Below, piece after piece: positions 37,634-48,200 of a stretch of DNA of 64,000 nucleotides; positions within the stretch are counted from its first letter, which is position 1, and each line of letters opens with the position of its first letter. The stretch spans positions 62,001 through 126,000 of the forward strand of contig CAVPUH010000009.1 in the NCBI GenBank assembly GCA_963708795.1, written 5' to 3'. The translations under genes were made by a program, and so were the position numbers. The notes under the pieces were generated by a model, which was not told where the DNA came from, searched no databases, and worked only from the letters and a program-made list of their open reading frames with translations. The DNA is from DAIQRJ01 sp963708795. GTDB lineage: Bacteria > Actinomycetota > Actinomycetes > Propionibacteriales > DAIQRJ01.

Positions 37634-39142
37634 CTACCGGGGCTGTCCGGCGTCCGCGGCGGCCGCCTGGATGTCGGACAGCGCAGCCGCCACCGGTGAA
37701 CTCCCCGGGCCCCTGTCCGGGCTGCGCCGGACGTCGACCACGTTGCCCGTCTGGCCGCTCAACAGCACTTCGAGCGAGGCCTGGGCCACGGCATCCGAGG
37801 TGAGCAGGGACTCGGCCGGCTCGTCGCCGAACGCCTTGGTGCGCATCGGCGTGGCCGTGCGTTCGGGGTTGATGCAGTTCACCCGGATGCCGTCGGCGGA
37901 CCACTCGTCGGCGAGGGCTTGAGTCAGGTTCACCACGGCTGCCTTCGTCGAGGAGTAGAGCGAGTAGCCCGACCGGCCGCGCGTGTACGAACTGGACGTG
38001 AACAGGAGGAGCTGGCCTTTCGACTCCCGCAGGTAGGGATGGGCGGCGCGACCGGCGTAGATCGGTCCGAGCAGGTTGACGCCGATCGCCTCGTCGACGA
38101 CCTCGTCGCCGGCGCTGGCGAGTTCCACGGTGTGCAGGACCCCGGCGGTGACGACGACGTGGTCGATCCGCCCGTACTCCGCATCCACGCGGGCCAGCGC
38201 GGCCTCGCAGGCGCGCGGATCCTCGATGTGCAGGCCGGTGCCCGAGCGGGACAACCGGATCGCGTGCGCGCCGTGACGCTCGGCCAGTTCGGCGATGTCG
38301 GCGCCGATGCCGTAACTGCCGCCGAAGACCACGATCACCTTGCCCGCCAGCAACTCCGACATCCGCTCGTCGTCGAGGCTCGGCGGGGGCGTGCTCGCGA
38401 GCCGGAACAGCTGATCGGCGAGGAACACGTCGATCGGATACGTGATCTTCATGTTCTGCTCCGACCCGTCCACGACGTAGATGGGCACGTCGGGCAGGTA
38501 GCGGAGCACGACGGAACAGTCGTCCGTGGCGGTGAACTGCGGATCCTTGGCGGCCAGCGCGTAGGCGGCCTGCAACGTGGACAGCAGGAACGCCTGCGGC
38601 GTCTGACCACGCATCAGCCGCGCCCGGCTCGGGATCTCCTTGATGATCGCGCCGTCGCCGGTGCGGCTGGCCGGACCGTCCACGACGACGATCGTGTCCG
38701 CCGAGGGGATGGCCACATCGACCGCGTCGAAATGATCCAGCGCGCTCACGCAGTCGCTGACGATCCGCTTGTCGACGAGGGGACGCACGGCGTCGTGCAG
38801 CAGCACCTTGCAGTCCCCGTAACCGAGCCCGGCCACGGTGTCGAGGGCGATCTGCGTGCTCTCGCTGCGCGAACTCCCGCCCTCGAGGATCCGCCGGACC
38901 TTCCCCAGCGACCCGTTCGCCACGATGGCCTCGGCCTCGGCCAGCCACCCGCTCGCCATGAGCAGGACGACGTCGGTGATGTCGTCGCTCGAATCGAACA
39001 ACTCCAGCGTGTGCGCGAGAATCGGCTTCCCGGCCACCTTGAGCAGCTGCTTCGGCAGATCCAGTCCGACCCGGCTCCCGGTTCCGCCGGCCAGGACGAC
39101 GGCGATCGCGGGAAGCTGGTCGCGCGGCGGTTGCTCGGACAC
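37634..39142 (-). CDS. Bifunctional cytidylyltransferase/SDR oxidoreductase (TarI-TarJ-like fusion)
   Basis: A 502-residue fusion. Residues 1-240 are an IspD/TarI-type cytidylyltransferase (AIAVVLAGGTGSRVGLDLPKQL nucleotide loop, HDAVRPLV, TQTPQAF-like RGQTPQAFLLSTL, TDDCSVV). Residues 250-490 are an SDR reductase (VIVVFGGSYGIGADIAEL, HVVVTAGVL, YSLYSSTKAAVVNLTQALADEW with YxxxK). Such fusions make a CDP-polyol, probably CDP-ribitol from ribulose 5-phosphate, for teichoic acid or glycopolymer synthesis. GTG 39142 has GGAGGT nine bases upstream. First gene of a unit with the TagF-like transferase. Confidence 0.88.
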   Translation of the reverse strand: MSEQPPRDQLPAIAVVLAGGTGSRVGLDLPKQLLKVAGKPILAHTLELFDSSDDITDVVLLMASGWLAEAEAIVANGSLGKVRRILEGGSSRSESTQIALDTVAGLGYGDCKVLLHDAVRPLVDKRIVSDCVSALDHFDAVDVAIPSADTIVVVDGPASRTGDGAIIKEIPSRARLMRGQTPQAFLLSTLQAAYALAAKDPQFTATDDCSVVLRYLPDVPIYVVDGSEQNMKITYPIDVFLADQLFRLASTPPPSLDDERMSELLAGKVIVVFGGSYGIGADIAELAERHGAHAIRLSRSGTGLHIEDPRACEAALARVDAEYGRIDHVVVTAGVLHTVELASAGDEVVDEAIGVNLLGPIYAGRAAHPYLRESKGQLLLFTSSSYTRGRSGYSLYSSTKAAVVNLTQALADEWSADGIRVNCINPERTATPMRTKAFGDEPAESLLTSDAVAQASLEVLLSGQTGNVVDVRRSPDRGPGSSPVAAALSDIQAAAADAGQPR

Positions 39143-39384
39143 GGAAAGGGGACCTCCAGCGGCGGTGCGTGCGGGCAGTGCGGTGGACGATTCGTAGCGA
39201 CAGCGGGACGGCCGCACGATCAACCGGCCATCCGGATCGTAACGGCAGTCCGTGGCCGGCCGCCGGAGCGCCGACCGCCGCGCGCCGCCAGGTCGAGCAA
39301 CGGCGGGCCGAGCACCGCCGGATTGACCCGCGTCCCCGGTGGGCACACCGCCCACCGTGTCCCCACATCTGAAAGGCTCGGCCC

Positions 39385-41754
39385 GTGGCTGATCAGCGTC
39401 CGGTGCCGACCTCGACCTATCGGCTCCAGATCACCGCCGGCTTCACGCTGGACGACGCCGCTGCGATCGCGCCCTACCTGGTGGATCTCGGTGTCGACGC
39501 CGTCTACCTGTCGCCCATCCTGCAGGCGGCGAGCGGCAGCCAGCACGGCTACGACGTCGTCGATCCCGCGACAGTCGACCTCGACCGCGGCGGTGAACCC
39601 GGCTGGCGGCGGGCGCGGGACGCTTTTCGGGCGGCCGGTCTCCGGATCGTGCTCGACGTCGTGCCGAACCATCTCGGCGTGGCCGACGCCAGCGAGAACG
39701 CCGCCTGGTGGGATGTCCTGCGCCTGGGCCGGGAGTCGGCGTTCGCCCCCTGGTTCGACATCGACTGGGCCGCGGGCGGGGGCACGGTGCTGCTCCCCGT
39801 GCTCGGGGACGACGCCGACCTCGAGCGCGATCTCACGATCGTCGACGGCGAACTGCGTTACTACGAGCACCGCTTCCCGATCGCGCCGGGTACCCAGCAG
39901 ATCGGTGACCGACCGGTCGACGTGCACGATCGACAGCACTACACGCTGATCGGTTACCGGCTCGCCGACACGCGTCAGAACTACCGTCGCTTCTTCGCCA
40001 TCACGTCACTGGCCGGGGTACGGGTCGAGGACGCGGAGGTGTTCGACGCGATCCACAGCCGCATTCGAGGCTGGGTCGAGGACGACCGCGTCGACGGGCT
40101 CCGCGTCGACCATCCGGACGGGCTCGCCGATCCCGGCGGCTATCTGGACCGGCTCCACGCCCTGGCGCCGGACGCTTGGCTGCTGATCGAGAAGATCCTG
40201 GAGCCCGGTGAGCTGCTGCCCGACTGGCCGGTCGAGGGGACCACCGGCTACGACGCGATGACCGAGGTCGACCAGGTCTTCGTCGACGACACGGCCCAGG
40301 ATGCCCTGACCGCGCTGTACCGGCAGCTCACCGGCGACGAACTCGACTTCGCCGGTCACGTCGAGGCCGGTAAGCGGAACGTCGCCGACGACCATCCTGC
40401 AGGCCGAGGTCGCACGCATCGCCCGGCTGTTCGGCACGCCTTCGGCGGAGGATCCCGTCGTGCCGGCGGCGCTGGCCGAACTCGCGGTGGCCTTCGGCGT
40501 CTACCGCTCCTACCTTCCGCTCGGTTCGCGACGACCTGACCGCAGCCGTCGCGGCCGCGCGTGCACGCCGTCCCGATCTCGATGCCGCGTTCGACACGGT
40601 GCTTCCACGGGTGTCCGACGCCGGGGACGAGGTGGCCCGCCGCTTCCAACAGCTGTCGGGAGCCGTGATGGCGAAGGGCGTCGAGGACACCGCGTACTAC
40701 CGCTACAGCCGGTTCCTGGCTGCCAACGAGGTCGGCGGAGATCCGGCCCGGATCGGGTCGAGCACGTCGGAGTTCCATGCCCGTCAGGTGATCCGGCAGC
40801 GCCGGCTCCCGACCTCGATGACGTCGTCGTCCACCCACGACACCAAGCGCAGCGAAGACGTGCGAGCCAACCTGGCCGTGCTCGCCGAGATCCCCGACCG
40901 CTGGGCCGAGTTCGTCAGCCTGCTGATGGCGAAGGCGCCCGTGCCGGACCCCGCGTTCGGGTACCTGCTCTGGCAGATCGTCGCCGGGGTGGGATTGATC
41001 GAACGCGAGCGCCTCCACGCCTACGCGGAGAAGGCGATGCGCGAGGCGAACCACGGCACGGCGTGGATCGACCAGGACGACCGGTTCGAGGCGGCCGTGC
41101 ACGACGCCGTCGACGCGCTGTACGACGACCCGGAGCTGCGGTCCGCGGTCACGGAGTTCCGGGCGTTCGTGCAGCCGCACGCCTGGTCGAACGCCCTGGG
41201 TCACAAGCTCGTCCAGCTCGGCATGCCCGGCGTGCCGGACGTGTATCAGGGTACTGAGTTCTGGGACGACTCCCTGGTCGACCCGGACAACCGTCGCCCG
41301 GTCGACTTCACCGCCCGGGCGCGCGCGCTGGCCGAGCTGGACGGGTCGACCGACGACGGCGCACCGGCGCTGCCTGCCCTCGGTTCGGACGGACTGGCCA
41401 AGCTCCTCGTCGTGAGCCGCGCCCTACGACTCCGCCGCTCCCGGCCGGAGGCGTTCCGCGAGCTATCGCGAGGTCGGCGTCCGCGGGGATGCCGCCGATC
41501 ACGCGATCGCCTTCGACCGCGGCGGCGTCGTGGTCGTGGCCACCCGGCTACCGGTTGGGCTCGAAGCCCGCGGCGGCTGGGGCGACGCCGTGCTCGACCT
41601 CGACGGCGCCTACCTCGATCACCTCACCGGTCGCCGTTTCGACGGTGCTGACGGGATCCACCTGACCGACCTCCTCGCGACCTACCCGGTGGCCCTGCTC
41701 GAACAGCTCCAGGGGCCGTCCCCGTCCGGCTCTGCGGAAGGATCCACCTCATGA
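39385..41754 (+). CDS. treY: Maltooligosyl trehalose synthase TreY; multiple frameshifts
   Basis: GH13 enzyme converting the reducing end of maltooligosaccharides to a trehalosyl end. STYRLQITAGFTLDDAAAIAPYL, VDAVYLSPI, GSQHGYDVVDP, VLDVVPNHLGV and DGLRVDHPDGLADP (nucleophile Asp) are intact to about 40380. Pieces then continue in other frames: ILQAEVARIARLFG, AVMAKGVEDTAYYRYSR, SSTHDTKRSEDVRANL, GMPGVPDVYQGTE, and a C-terminal domain ending 41754. At least three indels. The GTG 39385 has GAAAGG upstream. The stop overlaps treZ (ATGA). About 788 residues repaired. Confidence 0.9.
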
Positions 41755-43508
41755 CCTCGTTCGACGTCTGGGCGCCGAGGGCGGAGTCCGTCCGGCTGGT
41801 GCTGGCCGACTCGACCACCAACGGGTTCGAGCCGACCCGGCACGCGATGGCGTCGGGTGACGGTGGCTGGTGGCACCTCGACATCGAGGCCGCCGGCGGC
41901 AGTGACTACGGCTTCCAGCTCGACGACGACCCGGCCGTGCTCCCGGATCCACGCTCCCGATGGCAGCCGCACGGCGTGCACGCGCTGAGCCGGCTGTACT
42001 CGGCCGACACCTTCGCATGGACCGACGAGGCCTGGACCGGTCGTACCCTGCCCGGCGCCGTCCTCTACGAACTGCACGTCGGCACCTTCACCCCGGCGGG
42101 GACCTTCGACGGTGCGATCGAACGGCTCGATCACCTGGCCGAGCTGGGCATCACCCACGTCGAACTGCTGCCGGTGAATGCCGTCAACGGCACCTGGAAC
42201 TGGGGTTACGACGGCGTCGACTGGTACGCCGTGCACCATCCCTACGGTGGCCCGGACGGCCTCAAACGCTTCGTCGACGCCTGTCACCAGCATGGGCTGG
42301 CGGTCGTGCTGGACGTGGTCTACAACCACCTCGGCCCCAGCGGGAACTACCTCCCCCGGTTCGGCCCGTATCTCACCACCGGGCGCAACACCTGGGGCGA
42401 CCTGGTCAATCTGGACGGCGCCGGATCCGAACCGGTCCGCCGCTTCATCATCGACAATGCCCTGATGTGGTTGGGCGAATTCCACGTCGACGGCCTGCGG
42501 ATCGACGCCGTGCACGCGTTGAAGGACGAATCCCCCATCCACGTGCTCACCGAACTGGCGGCCGAGGTCGGTGCCCTCCAAGCCCATGTCCGGCGCCCGC
42601 TGGTGCTGATCGCCGAGTCCGACCTGAACGACCCGGCCATGGTCGCCCCGCGCGAGGCGCACGGCTACGGGATGGCGGCCCAGTGGGACGACGACGTCCA
42701 CCACGCACTGCACGCGCTGCTGACCGGCGAACGCCAGGGCTACTACGGAGACTTCGGCTCACTCGAGGTGCTGGCGAAGGTCCTCACCAGCGTCTTCCTC
42801 CACGACGGCACGTACTCGTCGTTCCGCGAGCGCCGGCACGGGCGCCCGGTCGACCGCAGCAACACCGCCGGTTACCGCTTCGTCGTCTGCCTCCAGAACC
42901 ACGACCAGGTGGGCAATCGCGCCGTCGGCGACCGGCTCCCCGAACTCGCGAGCCGCGGCCTCCTGGAAGTCGGGGCCGTCCTGCTGCTCACGTCTGCGTT
43001 CACGCCCATGCTGTGGATGGGCGAGGAGTGGGCGGCCTCCACGCGCTGGCCGTTCTTCACCTCGCATCCCGAACCGGACCTGGCCGAGGCGACCGCCCGC
43101 GGCCGGCTGGCGGAGTTCGAGGGGCACGGCTGGGACGTCGACGACGTGATCGACCCGCAGGATCCCGCCGCGTACGAGTCGGCGATCCTGGCCTGGGACG
43201 AGGTCGCCGAGCCGGACCACGCCGGCATGCTCGACGTCTACCGCACGCTGATCGCGTTACGGCGCACGGAGTCCGACCTGTCGGACCCGCGTCTCGACCG
43301 CGTCGACGTCAGCTTCGACGAGACCGATCGATGGGTCGTGGTTCACCGCGGCATGCTGCGCGTGCTCGCCAACGTCGCCGAGCACGCGCAGGTGATTCCG
43401 GTCGGGTCGATCGTCGACGTGCTGTTCAGCACGGCCGATGTCGAGCTCACCGGATCGGGTGCCGTACTGGCGGGAGAGTCCGCGGCGATCGTGCGGGTCG
43501 CGTCCTGA
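41751..43508 (+). CDS. treZ: Malto-oligosyltrehalose trehalohydrolase TreZ
   Basis: Releases trehalose from the TreY product. Intact, 585 residues. An N-terminal beta-sandwich (FDVWAPRAESVRLVL) precedes a GH13 barrel with HVELLPVNAVNGTWNWGYDGV, VVLDVVYNHLGPSGNYL, VDGLRIDAVHAL (nucleophile Asp), LIAESDLNDP (acid Glu) and CLQNHDQVGNRAVGDRL (transition-state Asp), then a C-terminal beta domain. Coupled to treY by a four-base overlap. The debranching partner TreX is not in the window. Confidence 0.95.
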   Translation: MTSFDVWAPRAESVRLVLADSTTNGFEPTRHAMASGDGGWWHLDIEAAGGSDYGFQLDDDPAVLPDPRSRWQPHGVHALSRLYSADTFAWTDEAWTGRTLPGAVLYELHVGTFTPAGTFDGAIERLDHLAELGITHVELLPVNAVNGTWNWGYDGVDWYAVHHPYGGPDGLKRFVDACHQHGLAVVLDVVYNHLGPSGNYLPRFGPYLTTGRNTWGDLVNLDGAGSEPVRRFIIDNALMWLGEFHVDGLRIDAVHALKDESPIHVLTELAAEVGALQAHVRRPLVLIAESDLNDPAMVAPREAHGYGMAAQWDDDVHHALHALLTGERQGYYGDFGSLEVLAKVLTSVFLHDGTYSSFRERRHGRPVDRSNTAGYRFVVCLQNHDQVGNRAVGDRLPELASRGLLEVGAVLLLTSAFTPMLWMGEEWAASTRWPFFTSHPEPDLAEATARGRLAEFEGHGWDVDDVIDPQDPAAYESAILAWDEVAEPDHAGMLDVYRTLIALRRTESDLSDPRLDRVDVSFDETDRWVVVHRGMLRVLANVAEHAQVIPVGSIVDVLFSTADVELTGSGAVLAGESAAIVRVAS

Positions 43509-43537
43509 CCTTCGGGCCGCGCACGTGGCCTTCTGGC

Positions 43538-44173
43538 ATGCTGTCGCGCGTGACCGCGTCCTCCACCTCCCTGCCGTCGTTCGAAGCCCTGGACATCGAA
43601 GGTGCGTGGCTGTTCACGCCCCGGGTCTTCGGTGACCCGCGGGGCTCGTTCCACGAGTGGTTCCGCGGCGCGCAGTTCGCCGAGTCCGTCGGGCACCCGT
43701 TGCACGTCGCCCAGTCGAACGTGTCGATCTCCTCGACCGGCGTCGTCCGCGGGATCCACCTTGCCAGCACACCACCAGGGCAGGCCAAGTACGTCACCTG
43801 CATGCGAGGTTCGGTCCTCGATCTGGTGGTCGACGTCCGCGTCGGCTCCCCCAAGTTCGGACAGCACCAGCTGATCGAACTGAGCGAGGACAACCAGCGT
43901 GCGGTGTACCTGTCCGAAGGCCTCGGTCACGGGTTCGTCGCCCTGACCGACGACACCACCTTCGTCTACCTGGTCAGCGAACCGTTCAACCCGACCGGCG
44001 AGTTCGGCATCCACCCGTACGACGACGAGCTCGCGATCGCCTGGCCGACGGACGTGGAGCTGTCGCTGTCCGCGAAGGACGAGGCCGCGCCGACCCTCGC
44101 CGAGGTGCGCGAACAGGGTCTGCTCCCCGAGTACGAGGTGTGCCGGGAGTACCGGCGCCACCTGGCCGGCTGA
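43538..44173 (+). CDS. rmlC: dTDP-4-dehydrorhamnose 3,5-epimerase RmlC
   Basis: Cupin epimerase of dTDP-L-rhamnose synthesis. Roughly 211 residues with the family start IEGAWLFTPRVFGDPRGSFHEWFR, the catalytic His in GVVRGIHLASTPPGQAKYV, and YLSEGLGHGFVAL and YLVSEPFNPTGEFGI with the active-site Tyr. ATG 43538 or the in-frame GTG 43550 may start it. Convergent with rmlD, the next enzyme of the pathway, and 29 bases after treZ. L-rhamnose is used in actinobacterial cell-wall polymers. Confidence 0.94.
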   Translation: MLSRVTASSTSLPSFEALDIEGAWLFTPRVFGDPRGSFHEWFRGAQFAESVGHPLHVAQSNVSISSTGVVRGIHLASTPPGQAKYVTCMRGSVLDLVVDVRVGSPKFGQHQLIELSEDNQRAVYLSEGLGHGFVALTDDTTFVYLVSEPFNPTGEFGIHPYDDELAIAWPTDVELSLSAKDEAAPTLAEVREQGLLPEYEVCREYRRHLAG

Positions 44174-44239
44174 TCAACGGAGACCAGCCGAGCCGATCGG
44201 GCCGCCGAGCGAATCGGACCGTCGGACCCCCCGGCCGTG

Positions 44240-45124
44240 TCACGCCGTCAGCGAGCCGAACGTCTCTCGAAGCGCGGACTCCCAGCCCGGCGGCTCGGCG
44301 AGGCCGGCTTCGGCCCACCGGCGGTGTGACAGCACGCTGTAGGACGGTCGCGGCGCGGGCCGCTTGAAGGACGACGAGTCCGTCGGGCGAACCCGGGCAG
44401 GGTCGGCGCCGGCCAGGGCGAACGTCGCCCGGGCGAGGCCGAACCAGGTGGTCTCACCCGAGCAGGTGGCGTGGAAGACACCGGTCGACGTGCCGGCGGC
44501 CAGCGACGGGGCCAGCGCCCGGACCGACGTCGACACCACGGCCGTCGACGTGGGCTGGCCGCGCTGGTCGTCGACCACGTCGACGTGTTCGCGTTCGGAC
44601 TCGAGCCGCAGCATCGTCGTCACGAAGTTCCCGCCACCGGGCCCGTACAGCCACGCCGTCCGCACGATCGCACTGTGCTCCGGCAGGATCTCCCGCACGT
44701 GCCGTTCACCGGCCAGTTTCGTCCGCCCGTACGCCGACACCGGTTCGGTCGCGGCGTCCTCGTCGTACGGCGCTACCGCGTCGCCGGCGAACACGTAGTC
44801 GGTCGACACGTGCACCAGCGCCGAGCCCGCACGGGCGCAGGCGACGGCCACGTTGGCCGCACCGTCACCGTTCACCGCCAGTGCGGTGGCCTCGTCGCTC
44901 TCCGCCGCGTCGACGGCGGTGTACGCGGTCGCGTTGACCACCACGTCGGCCCGGGCGGCCAGCACTGCCCGCAGCACGGACTCCGGTTCGCGGACGTCGA
45001 CGTCGGCCCGGGTCAGCGAGGCCACCGGACTACCGTCCGCACGCAGATCCGCCACGAGCCGGCTGCCGAGCATGCCGGCCCCACCCAGGACCAGCCAGCG
45101 AAGCTCCGAACCGTCGTCGACCAT
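44240..45124 (-). CDS. rmlD: dTDP-4-dehydrorhamnose reductase RmlD
   Basis: Extended SDR reducing dTDP-4-keto-L-rhamnose. LVLGGAGMLGSRLVADL (dinucleotide loop), VVVNATAYTAVDAAE, VHVSTDYVFAGD, SAYGRTKLAGE with YxxxK, VRTAWLYGPGGGNFV. About 294 residues. Two Met codons (45130, 45124) are possible; the AGAGAGG site is too close to the first and fits the second. Faces rmlC tail to tail, so the two are separate transcripts. Confidence 0.93.
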   Translation of the reverse strand: MVDDGSELRWLVLGGAGMLGSRLVADLRADGSPVASLTRADVDVREPESVLRAVLAARADVVVNATAYTAVDAAESDEATALAVNGDGAANVAVACARAGSALVHVSTDYVFAGDAVAPYDEDAATEPVSAYGRTKLAGERHVREILPEHSAIVRTAWLYGPGGGNFVTTMLRLESEREHVDVVDDQRGQPTSTAVVSTSVRALAPSLAAGTSTGVFHATCSGETTWFGLARATFALAGADPARVRPTDSSSFKRPAPRPSYSVLSHRRWAEAGLAEPPGWESALRETFGSLTA

Positions 45125-45226
45125 GCCCATCGACCTCTCTCGCCTTCGGTGTGATCGGAGGGCCCCGGCAGGCTCCGCACCGCCGGCCCGCCCTCGCACC
45201 GAGGACCCTATCGGCGGGTATCCCGA

Positions 45227-45249
45227 CTGTCGGCGCGGCCGGGCAGGAT
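45227..45249 (+). promoter_or_regulatory. RecA-NDp/PafBC-type promoter of lhr
   Basis: CTGTCGGCG (45227-45235), eight bases, CAGGAT (45244-45249). The -35 block is identical to that of recA; the -10 differs from TAGNNT only at its first base. The ATG at 45257 lies seven bases downstream, fitting a leaderless message. lhr is a known DNA-damage-inducible gene in mycobacteria. Confidence 0.5.
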
Positions 45250-45256
45250 GGCCGGC

Positions 45257-48200
45257 ATGTCGGAGCAGCCGAACCCCCGAGCACCACTCCCTGGCGGGGC
45301 GGTGTTCTCGGCGGCCACGCAGGCCTGGTTCGACACGTCGTTCGCCGAGCCGACACCGGCACAGGCCGGGGCGTGGGCATCCATCCGTGGCGGTTCGCAC
45401 ACGCTGGTGGTCGCGCCCACCGGATCGGGCAAGACCCTCGCTGCCTTCTTGTGGGCGATCGATCGCCTCGTGAGCGGCGGCCCCTCGGCTGCCGGCACCG
45501 GGGCGCGTCCCGACGGCCCCCGCACCCAGGTGTTGTACGTGTCACCGCTGAAAGCACTCGCCGTCGATGTGGAACGCAACCTCCGCTCCCCGCTCGCCGG
45601 CATCGGCCAGGCCGCCAGGCGGCTCGGGCTGCCGGAGCCCGACCGTGACGATCGGCATCCGCACGGGCGACACCCCGGCGGCTGATCGTCGCCTCCTGAT
45701 CCGGAGACCGCCCGACATCCTGATCACCACACCGGAATCGCTGTATCTCCTCCTCACCTCTGCCGCCCGGTCAACGCTGACCAACGTCGGCACGGTGATC
45801 GTCGACGAGGTGCACGCCGTCGCCGGGTCGAAGCGTGGGGCGCACCTCGCGGTCACCCTCGAACGGCTCGACGTGCTGCTGGCCCGCCCGGCCCAACGCA
45901 TCGGGCTGTCGGCCACCGTTGCGCCGGTCTCGGCCGTCGCCGGCTTCCTCGGCGGCCGGGCTCCCGTCACCGTCGTCATGCCGCCGTCCGCCAAACAGGT
46001 CGAGGTCACGGTGGTCGTGCCCGTCCCCGACCTGTCCGATCTCGAGGCGGCCGGCGCGGCCCCACCGGCTGTCGAGGACCGGCCAGGCGGGCCTCCCGAC
46101 GTCCTCGACGATGACGACCTGGAGCGGCTCGGCCAGGGGCCGGCCGGCGATCGTGTGCGAGCGTCGATCTGGCCGCACGTCGAGGAGCGGATCGTCGATC
46201 TCGTCCAGGCTCACGCGTCGACGATCGTGTTCGTCAACTCCCGGCGGATCGCCGAGCGGCTGACGGCCAGGCTCAACGAGATCGCCACCGAGCGCCTCAG
46301 CGGCGACGCCCCGCTCCCCCACGCGCCGCCGGCCCAGGTGATGGCGCAGTCGGGCAGTTCGTCCGGGGCCGCTCACGTCATCGCCCGCGCCCACCACGGG
46401 TCGGTGAGCAAGGAACAACGGGCGATGATCGAGGACGACCTGAAGACCGGCCGGCTCCGCTGCGTGGTGGCGACGAGCAGCCTGGAGCTCGGGATCGACA
46501 TGGGCGCGGTCGACCTGGTCGTCCAGGTGGAGGCACCGCCGTCGGTCGCCAGCGGGCTCCAGCGAGTCGGGCGGGCGGGGCACCACGTCGGCGCCGTTTC
46601 GCGCGGAGTGATGTTCCCGAAGTTCCGGGGGGATCTCGTGGCGTCGGCCGTGACGGCGGAGCGGATGGCAGCCGGCCAGATCGAGGCGCTGACCGTTCCC
46701 GCCAATCCGCTCGACGTCCTCGCCCAGCACGTCATCGCCGCCGTGAGCCTGGACGTCTGGGACGTCGAGGAGCTCTACGACCTCGTTCGCCGAACGGCGT
46801 CGTTCGCGACGCTGCCCCGTTCCGCCTACGACGCCGTCCTGGACATGCTGGCCGGCCGCTACCCGTCCGACGAGTTCGCCCAGCTCCGGCCCCGGCTGGT
46901 GTGGGACCGGGTCGCGGGCACCCTCACCAGTCGGCCCGGCGCGCAACGGCTCGCCGTCACCTCCGGCGGGACGATCCCCGACCGCGGCCTGTTCGGGGTC
47001 CACCTGGTCGGTGGCGACGAGGCCCGCGGCGGCAACCGCGTCGGCGAACTCGACGAGGAGATGGTCTACGAATCGCGTATCGGCGACGTCTTCAGTCTCG
47101 GCGCCACGTCCTGGCGCATCGAGGACATCACCCATGATCGGGTGCTGGTCTCCCCGGCACCCGGGCAGGCCGGACGGCTGCCGTTCTGGAAGGGCGATGC
47201 GGCAGGTCGCCCGGCGGAGCTCGGCGCCGCGCTCGGTGCCTTCGTCCGGGACCTCGAACGCGACCACCGACCGGGGCGGGAGCGCCTCGAGCGCGCGGGA
47301 CTCGACACCTGGGCCGCCGACAACCTGCTCGCGTACCTCGACGAGCAACGCGAGGCCACCGGCCGGGTACCCGACGACCGCACGTTGGTGGTCGAACGGT
47401 TCCGCGACGAGCTCGGCGACTGGCGGGTGTGCCTGCACTCGCCGTACGGGTCCGCGCTGCATGCACCGTGGGCACTCGCCGTCGCCGCCCGGGTCCAGGA
47501 GCGCTACGGCGTCGACGCCCAGGCGGCCTCGGCCGACGACGGCATCGTCGTCCGCATCCCCGACACCGACGCCGACCCGCCCGGCGCCGACATCTTCCTG
47601 TTCGACCCCGACGAGGTCGACGACATCGTGACCGAACAGGTCGGCGGCTCGGCGCTGTTCGCGGCTCGCTTCCGCGAGTGCGCGGCGCGCGCACTCCTGT
47701 TGCCGCGGCGCAATCCCGGCCAGCGGACCCCGCTGTGGCAGCAACGGATGCGGTCGGCGCAGCTGCTGGAGGTCGCCTCGCGCTACGGCTCGTTCCCGAT
47801 CGTGCTCGAGACGCTCCGCGAGGTCCTTCAGGACGTGTACGACGTCCCGGGCCTGATCGGGCTCCTGCGTCGCATCGAGACCCGCAAGATCCGGCTCGTC
47901 GAGGTCGAGACGCCGCATCCCTCGCCGTACGCCGGTGCGCTCGCGTTCGGCTACGTGGCCGGGTTCCTCTACGAGGGCGACGCACCGTTGGCCGAACGGC
48001 GGGCCGCCGCGCTGTCACTCGACCCGGCGCTGCTCGCGGACCTGCTGGGCCGCACGCAGCTGCGTGACCTCCTCGACGCCGGGGTGGTCGCGTCCGTCGA
48101 GGCCGACCTGCAGCGGCTGTCGCCGGACCGCGCCGCTCGCAGTGCCGAAGGCTGTGATCGACCTGCTCCGGGACGTCGGGCCCATGCCGCCCGAGGAGAT

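Noticed and set aside
35640..39368. One 1242-codon minus-strand open frame
   Set aside because: Only its C-terminal part is the TagF-like protein; the rest is antiphase to the intact TarIJ-like gene and has Arg-rich shadow composition.
45248..45685. Separate short helicase fragment gene
   Set aside because: It is the N-terminus of Lhr, joined to the following frame by one base at about 45640.
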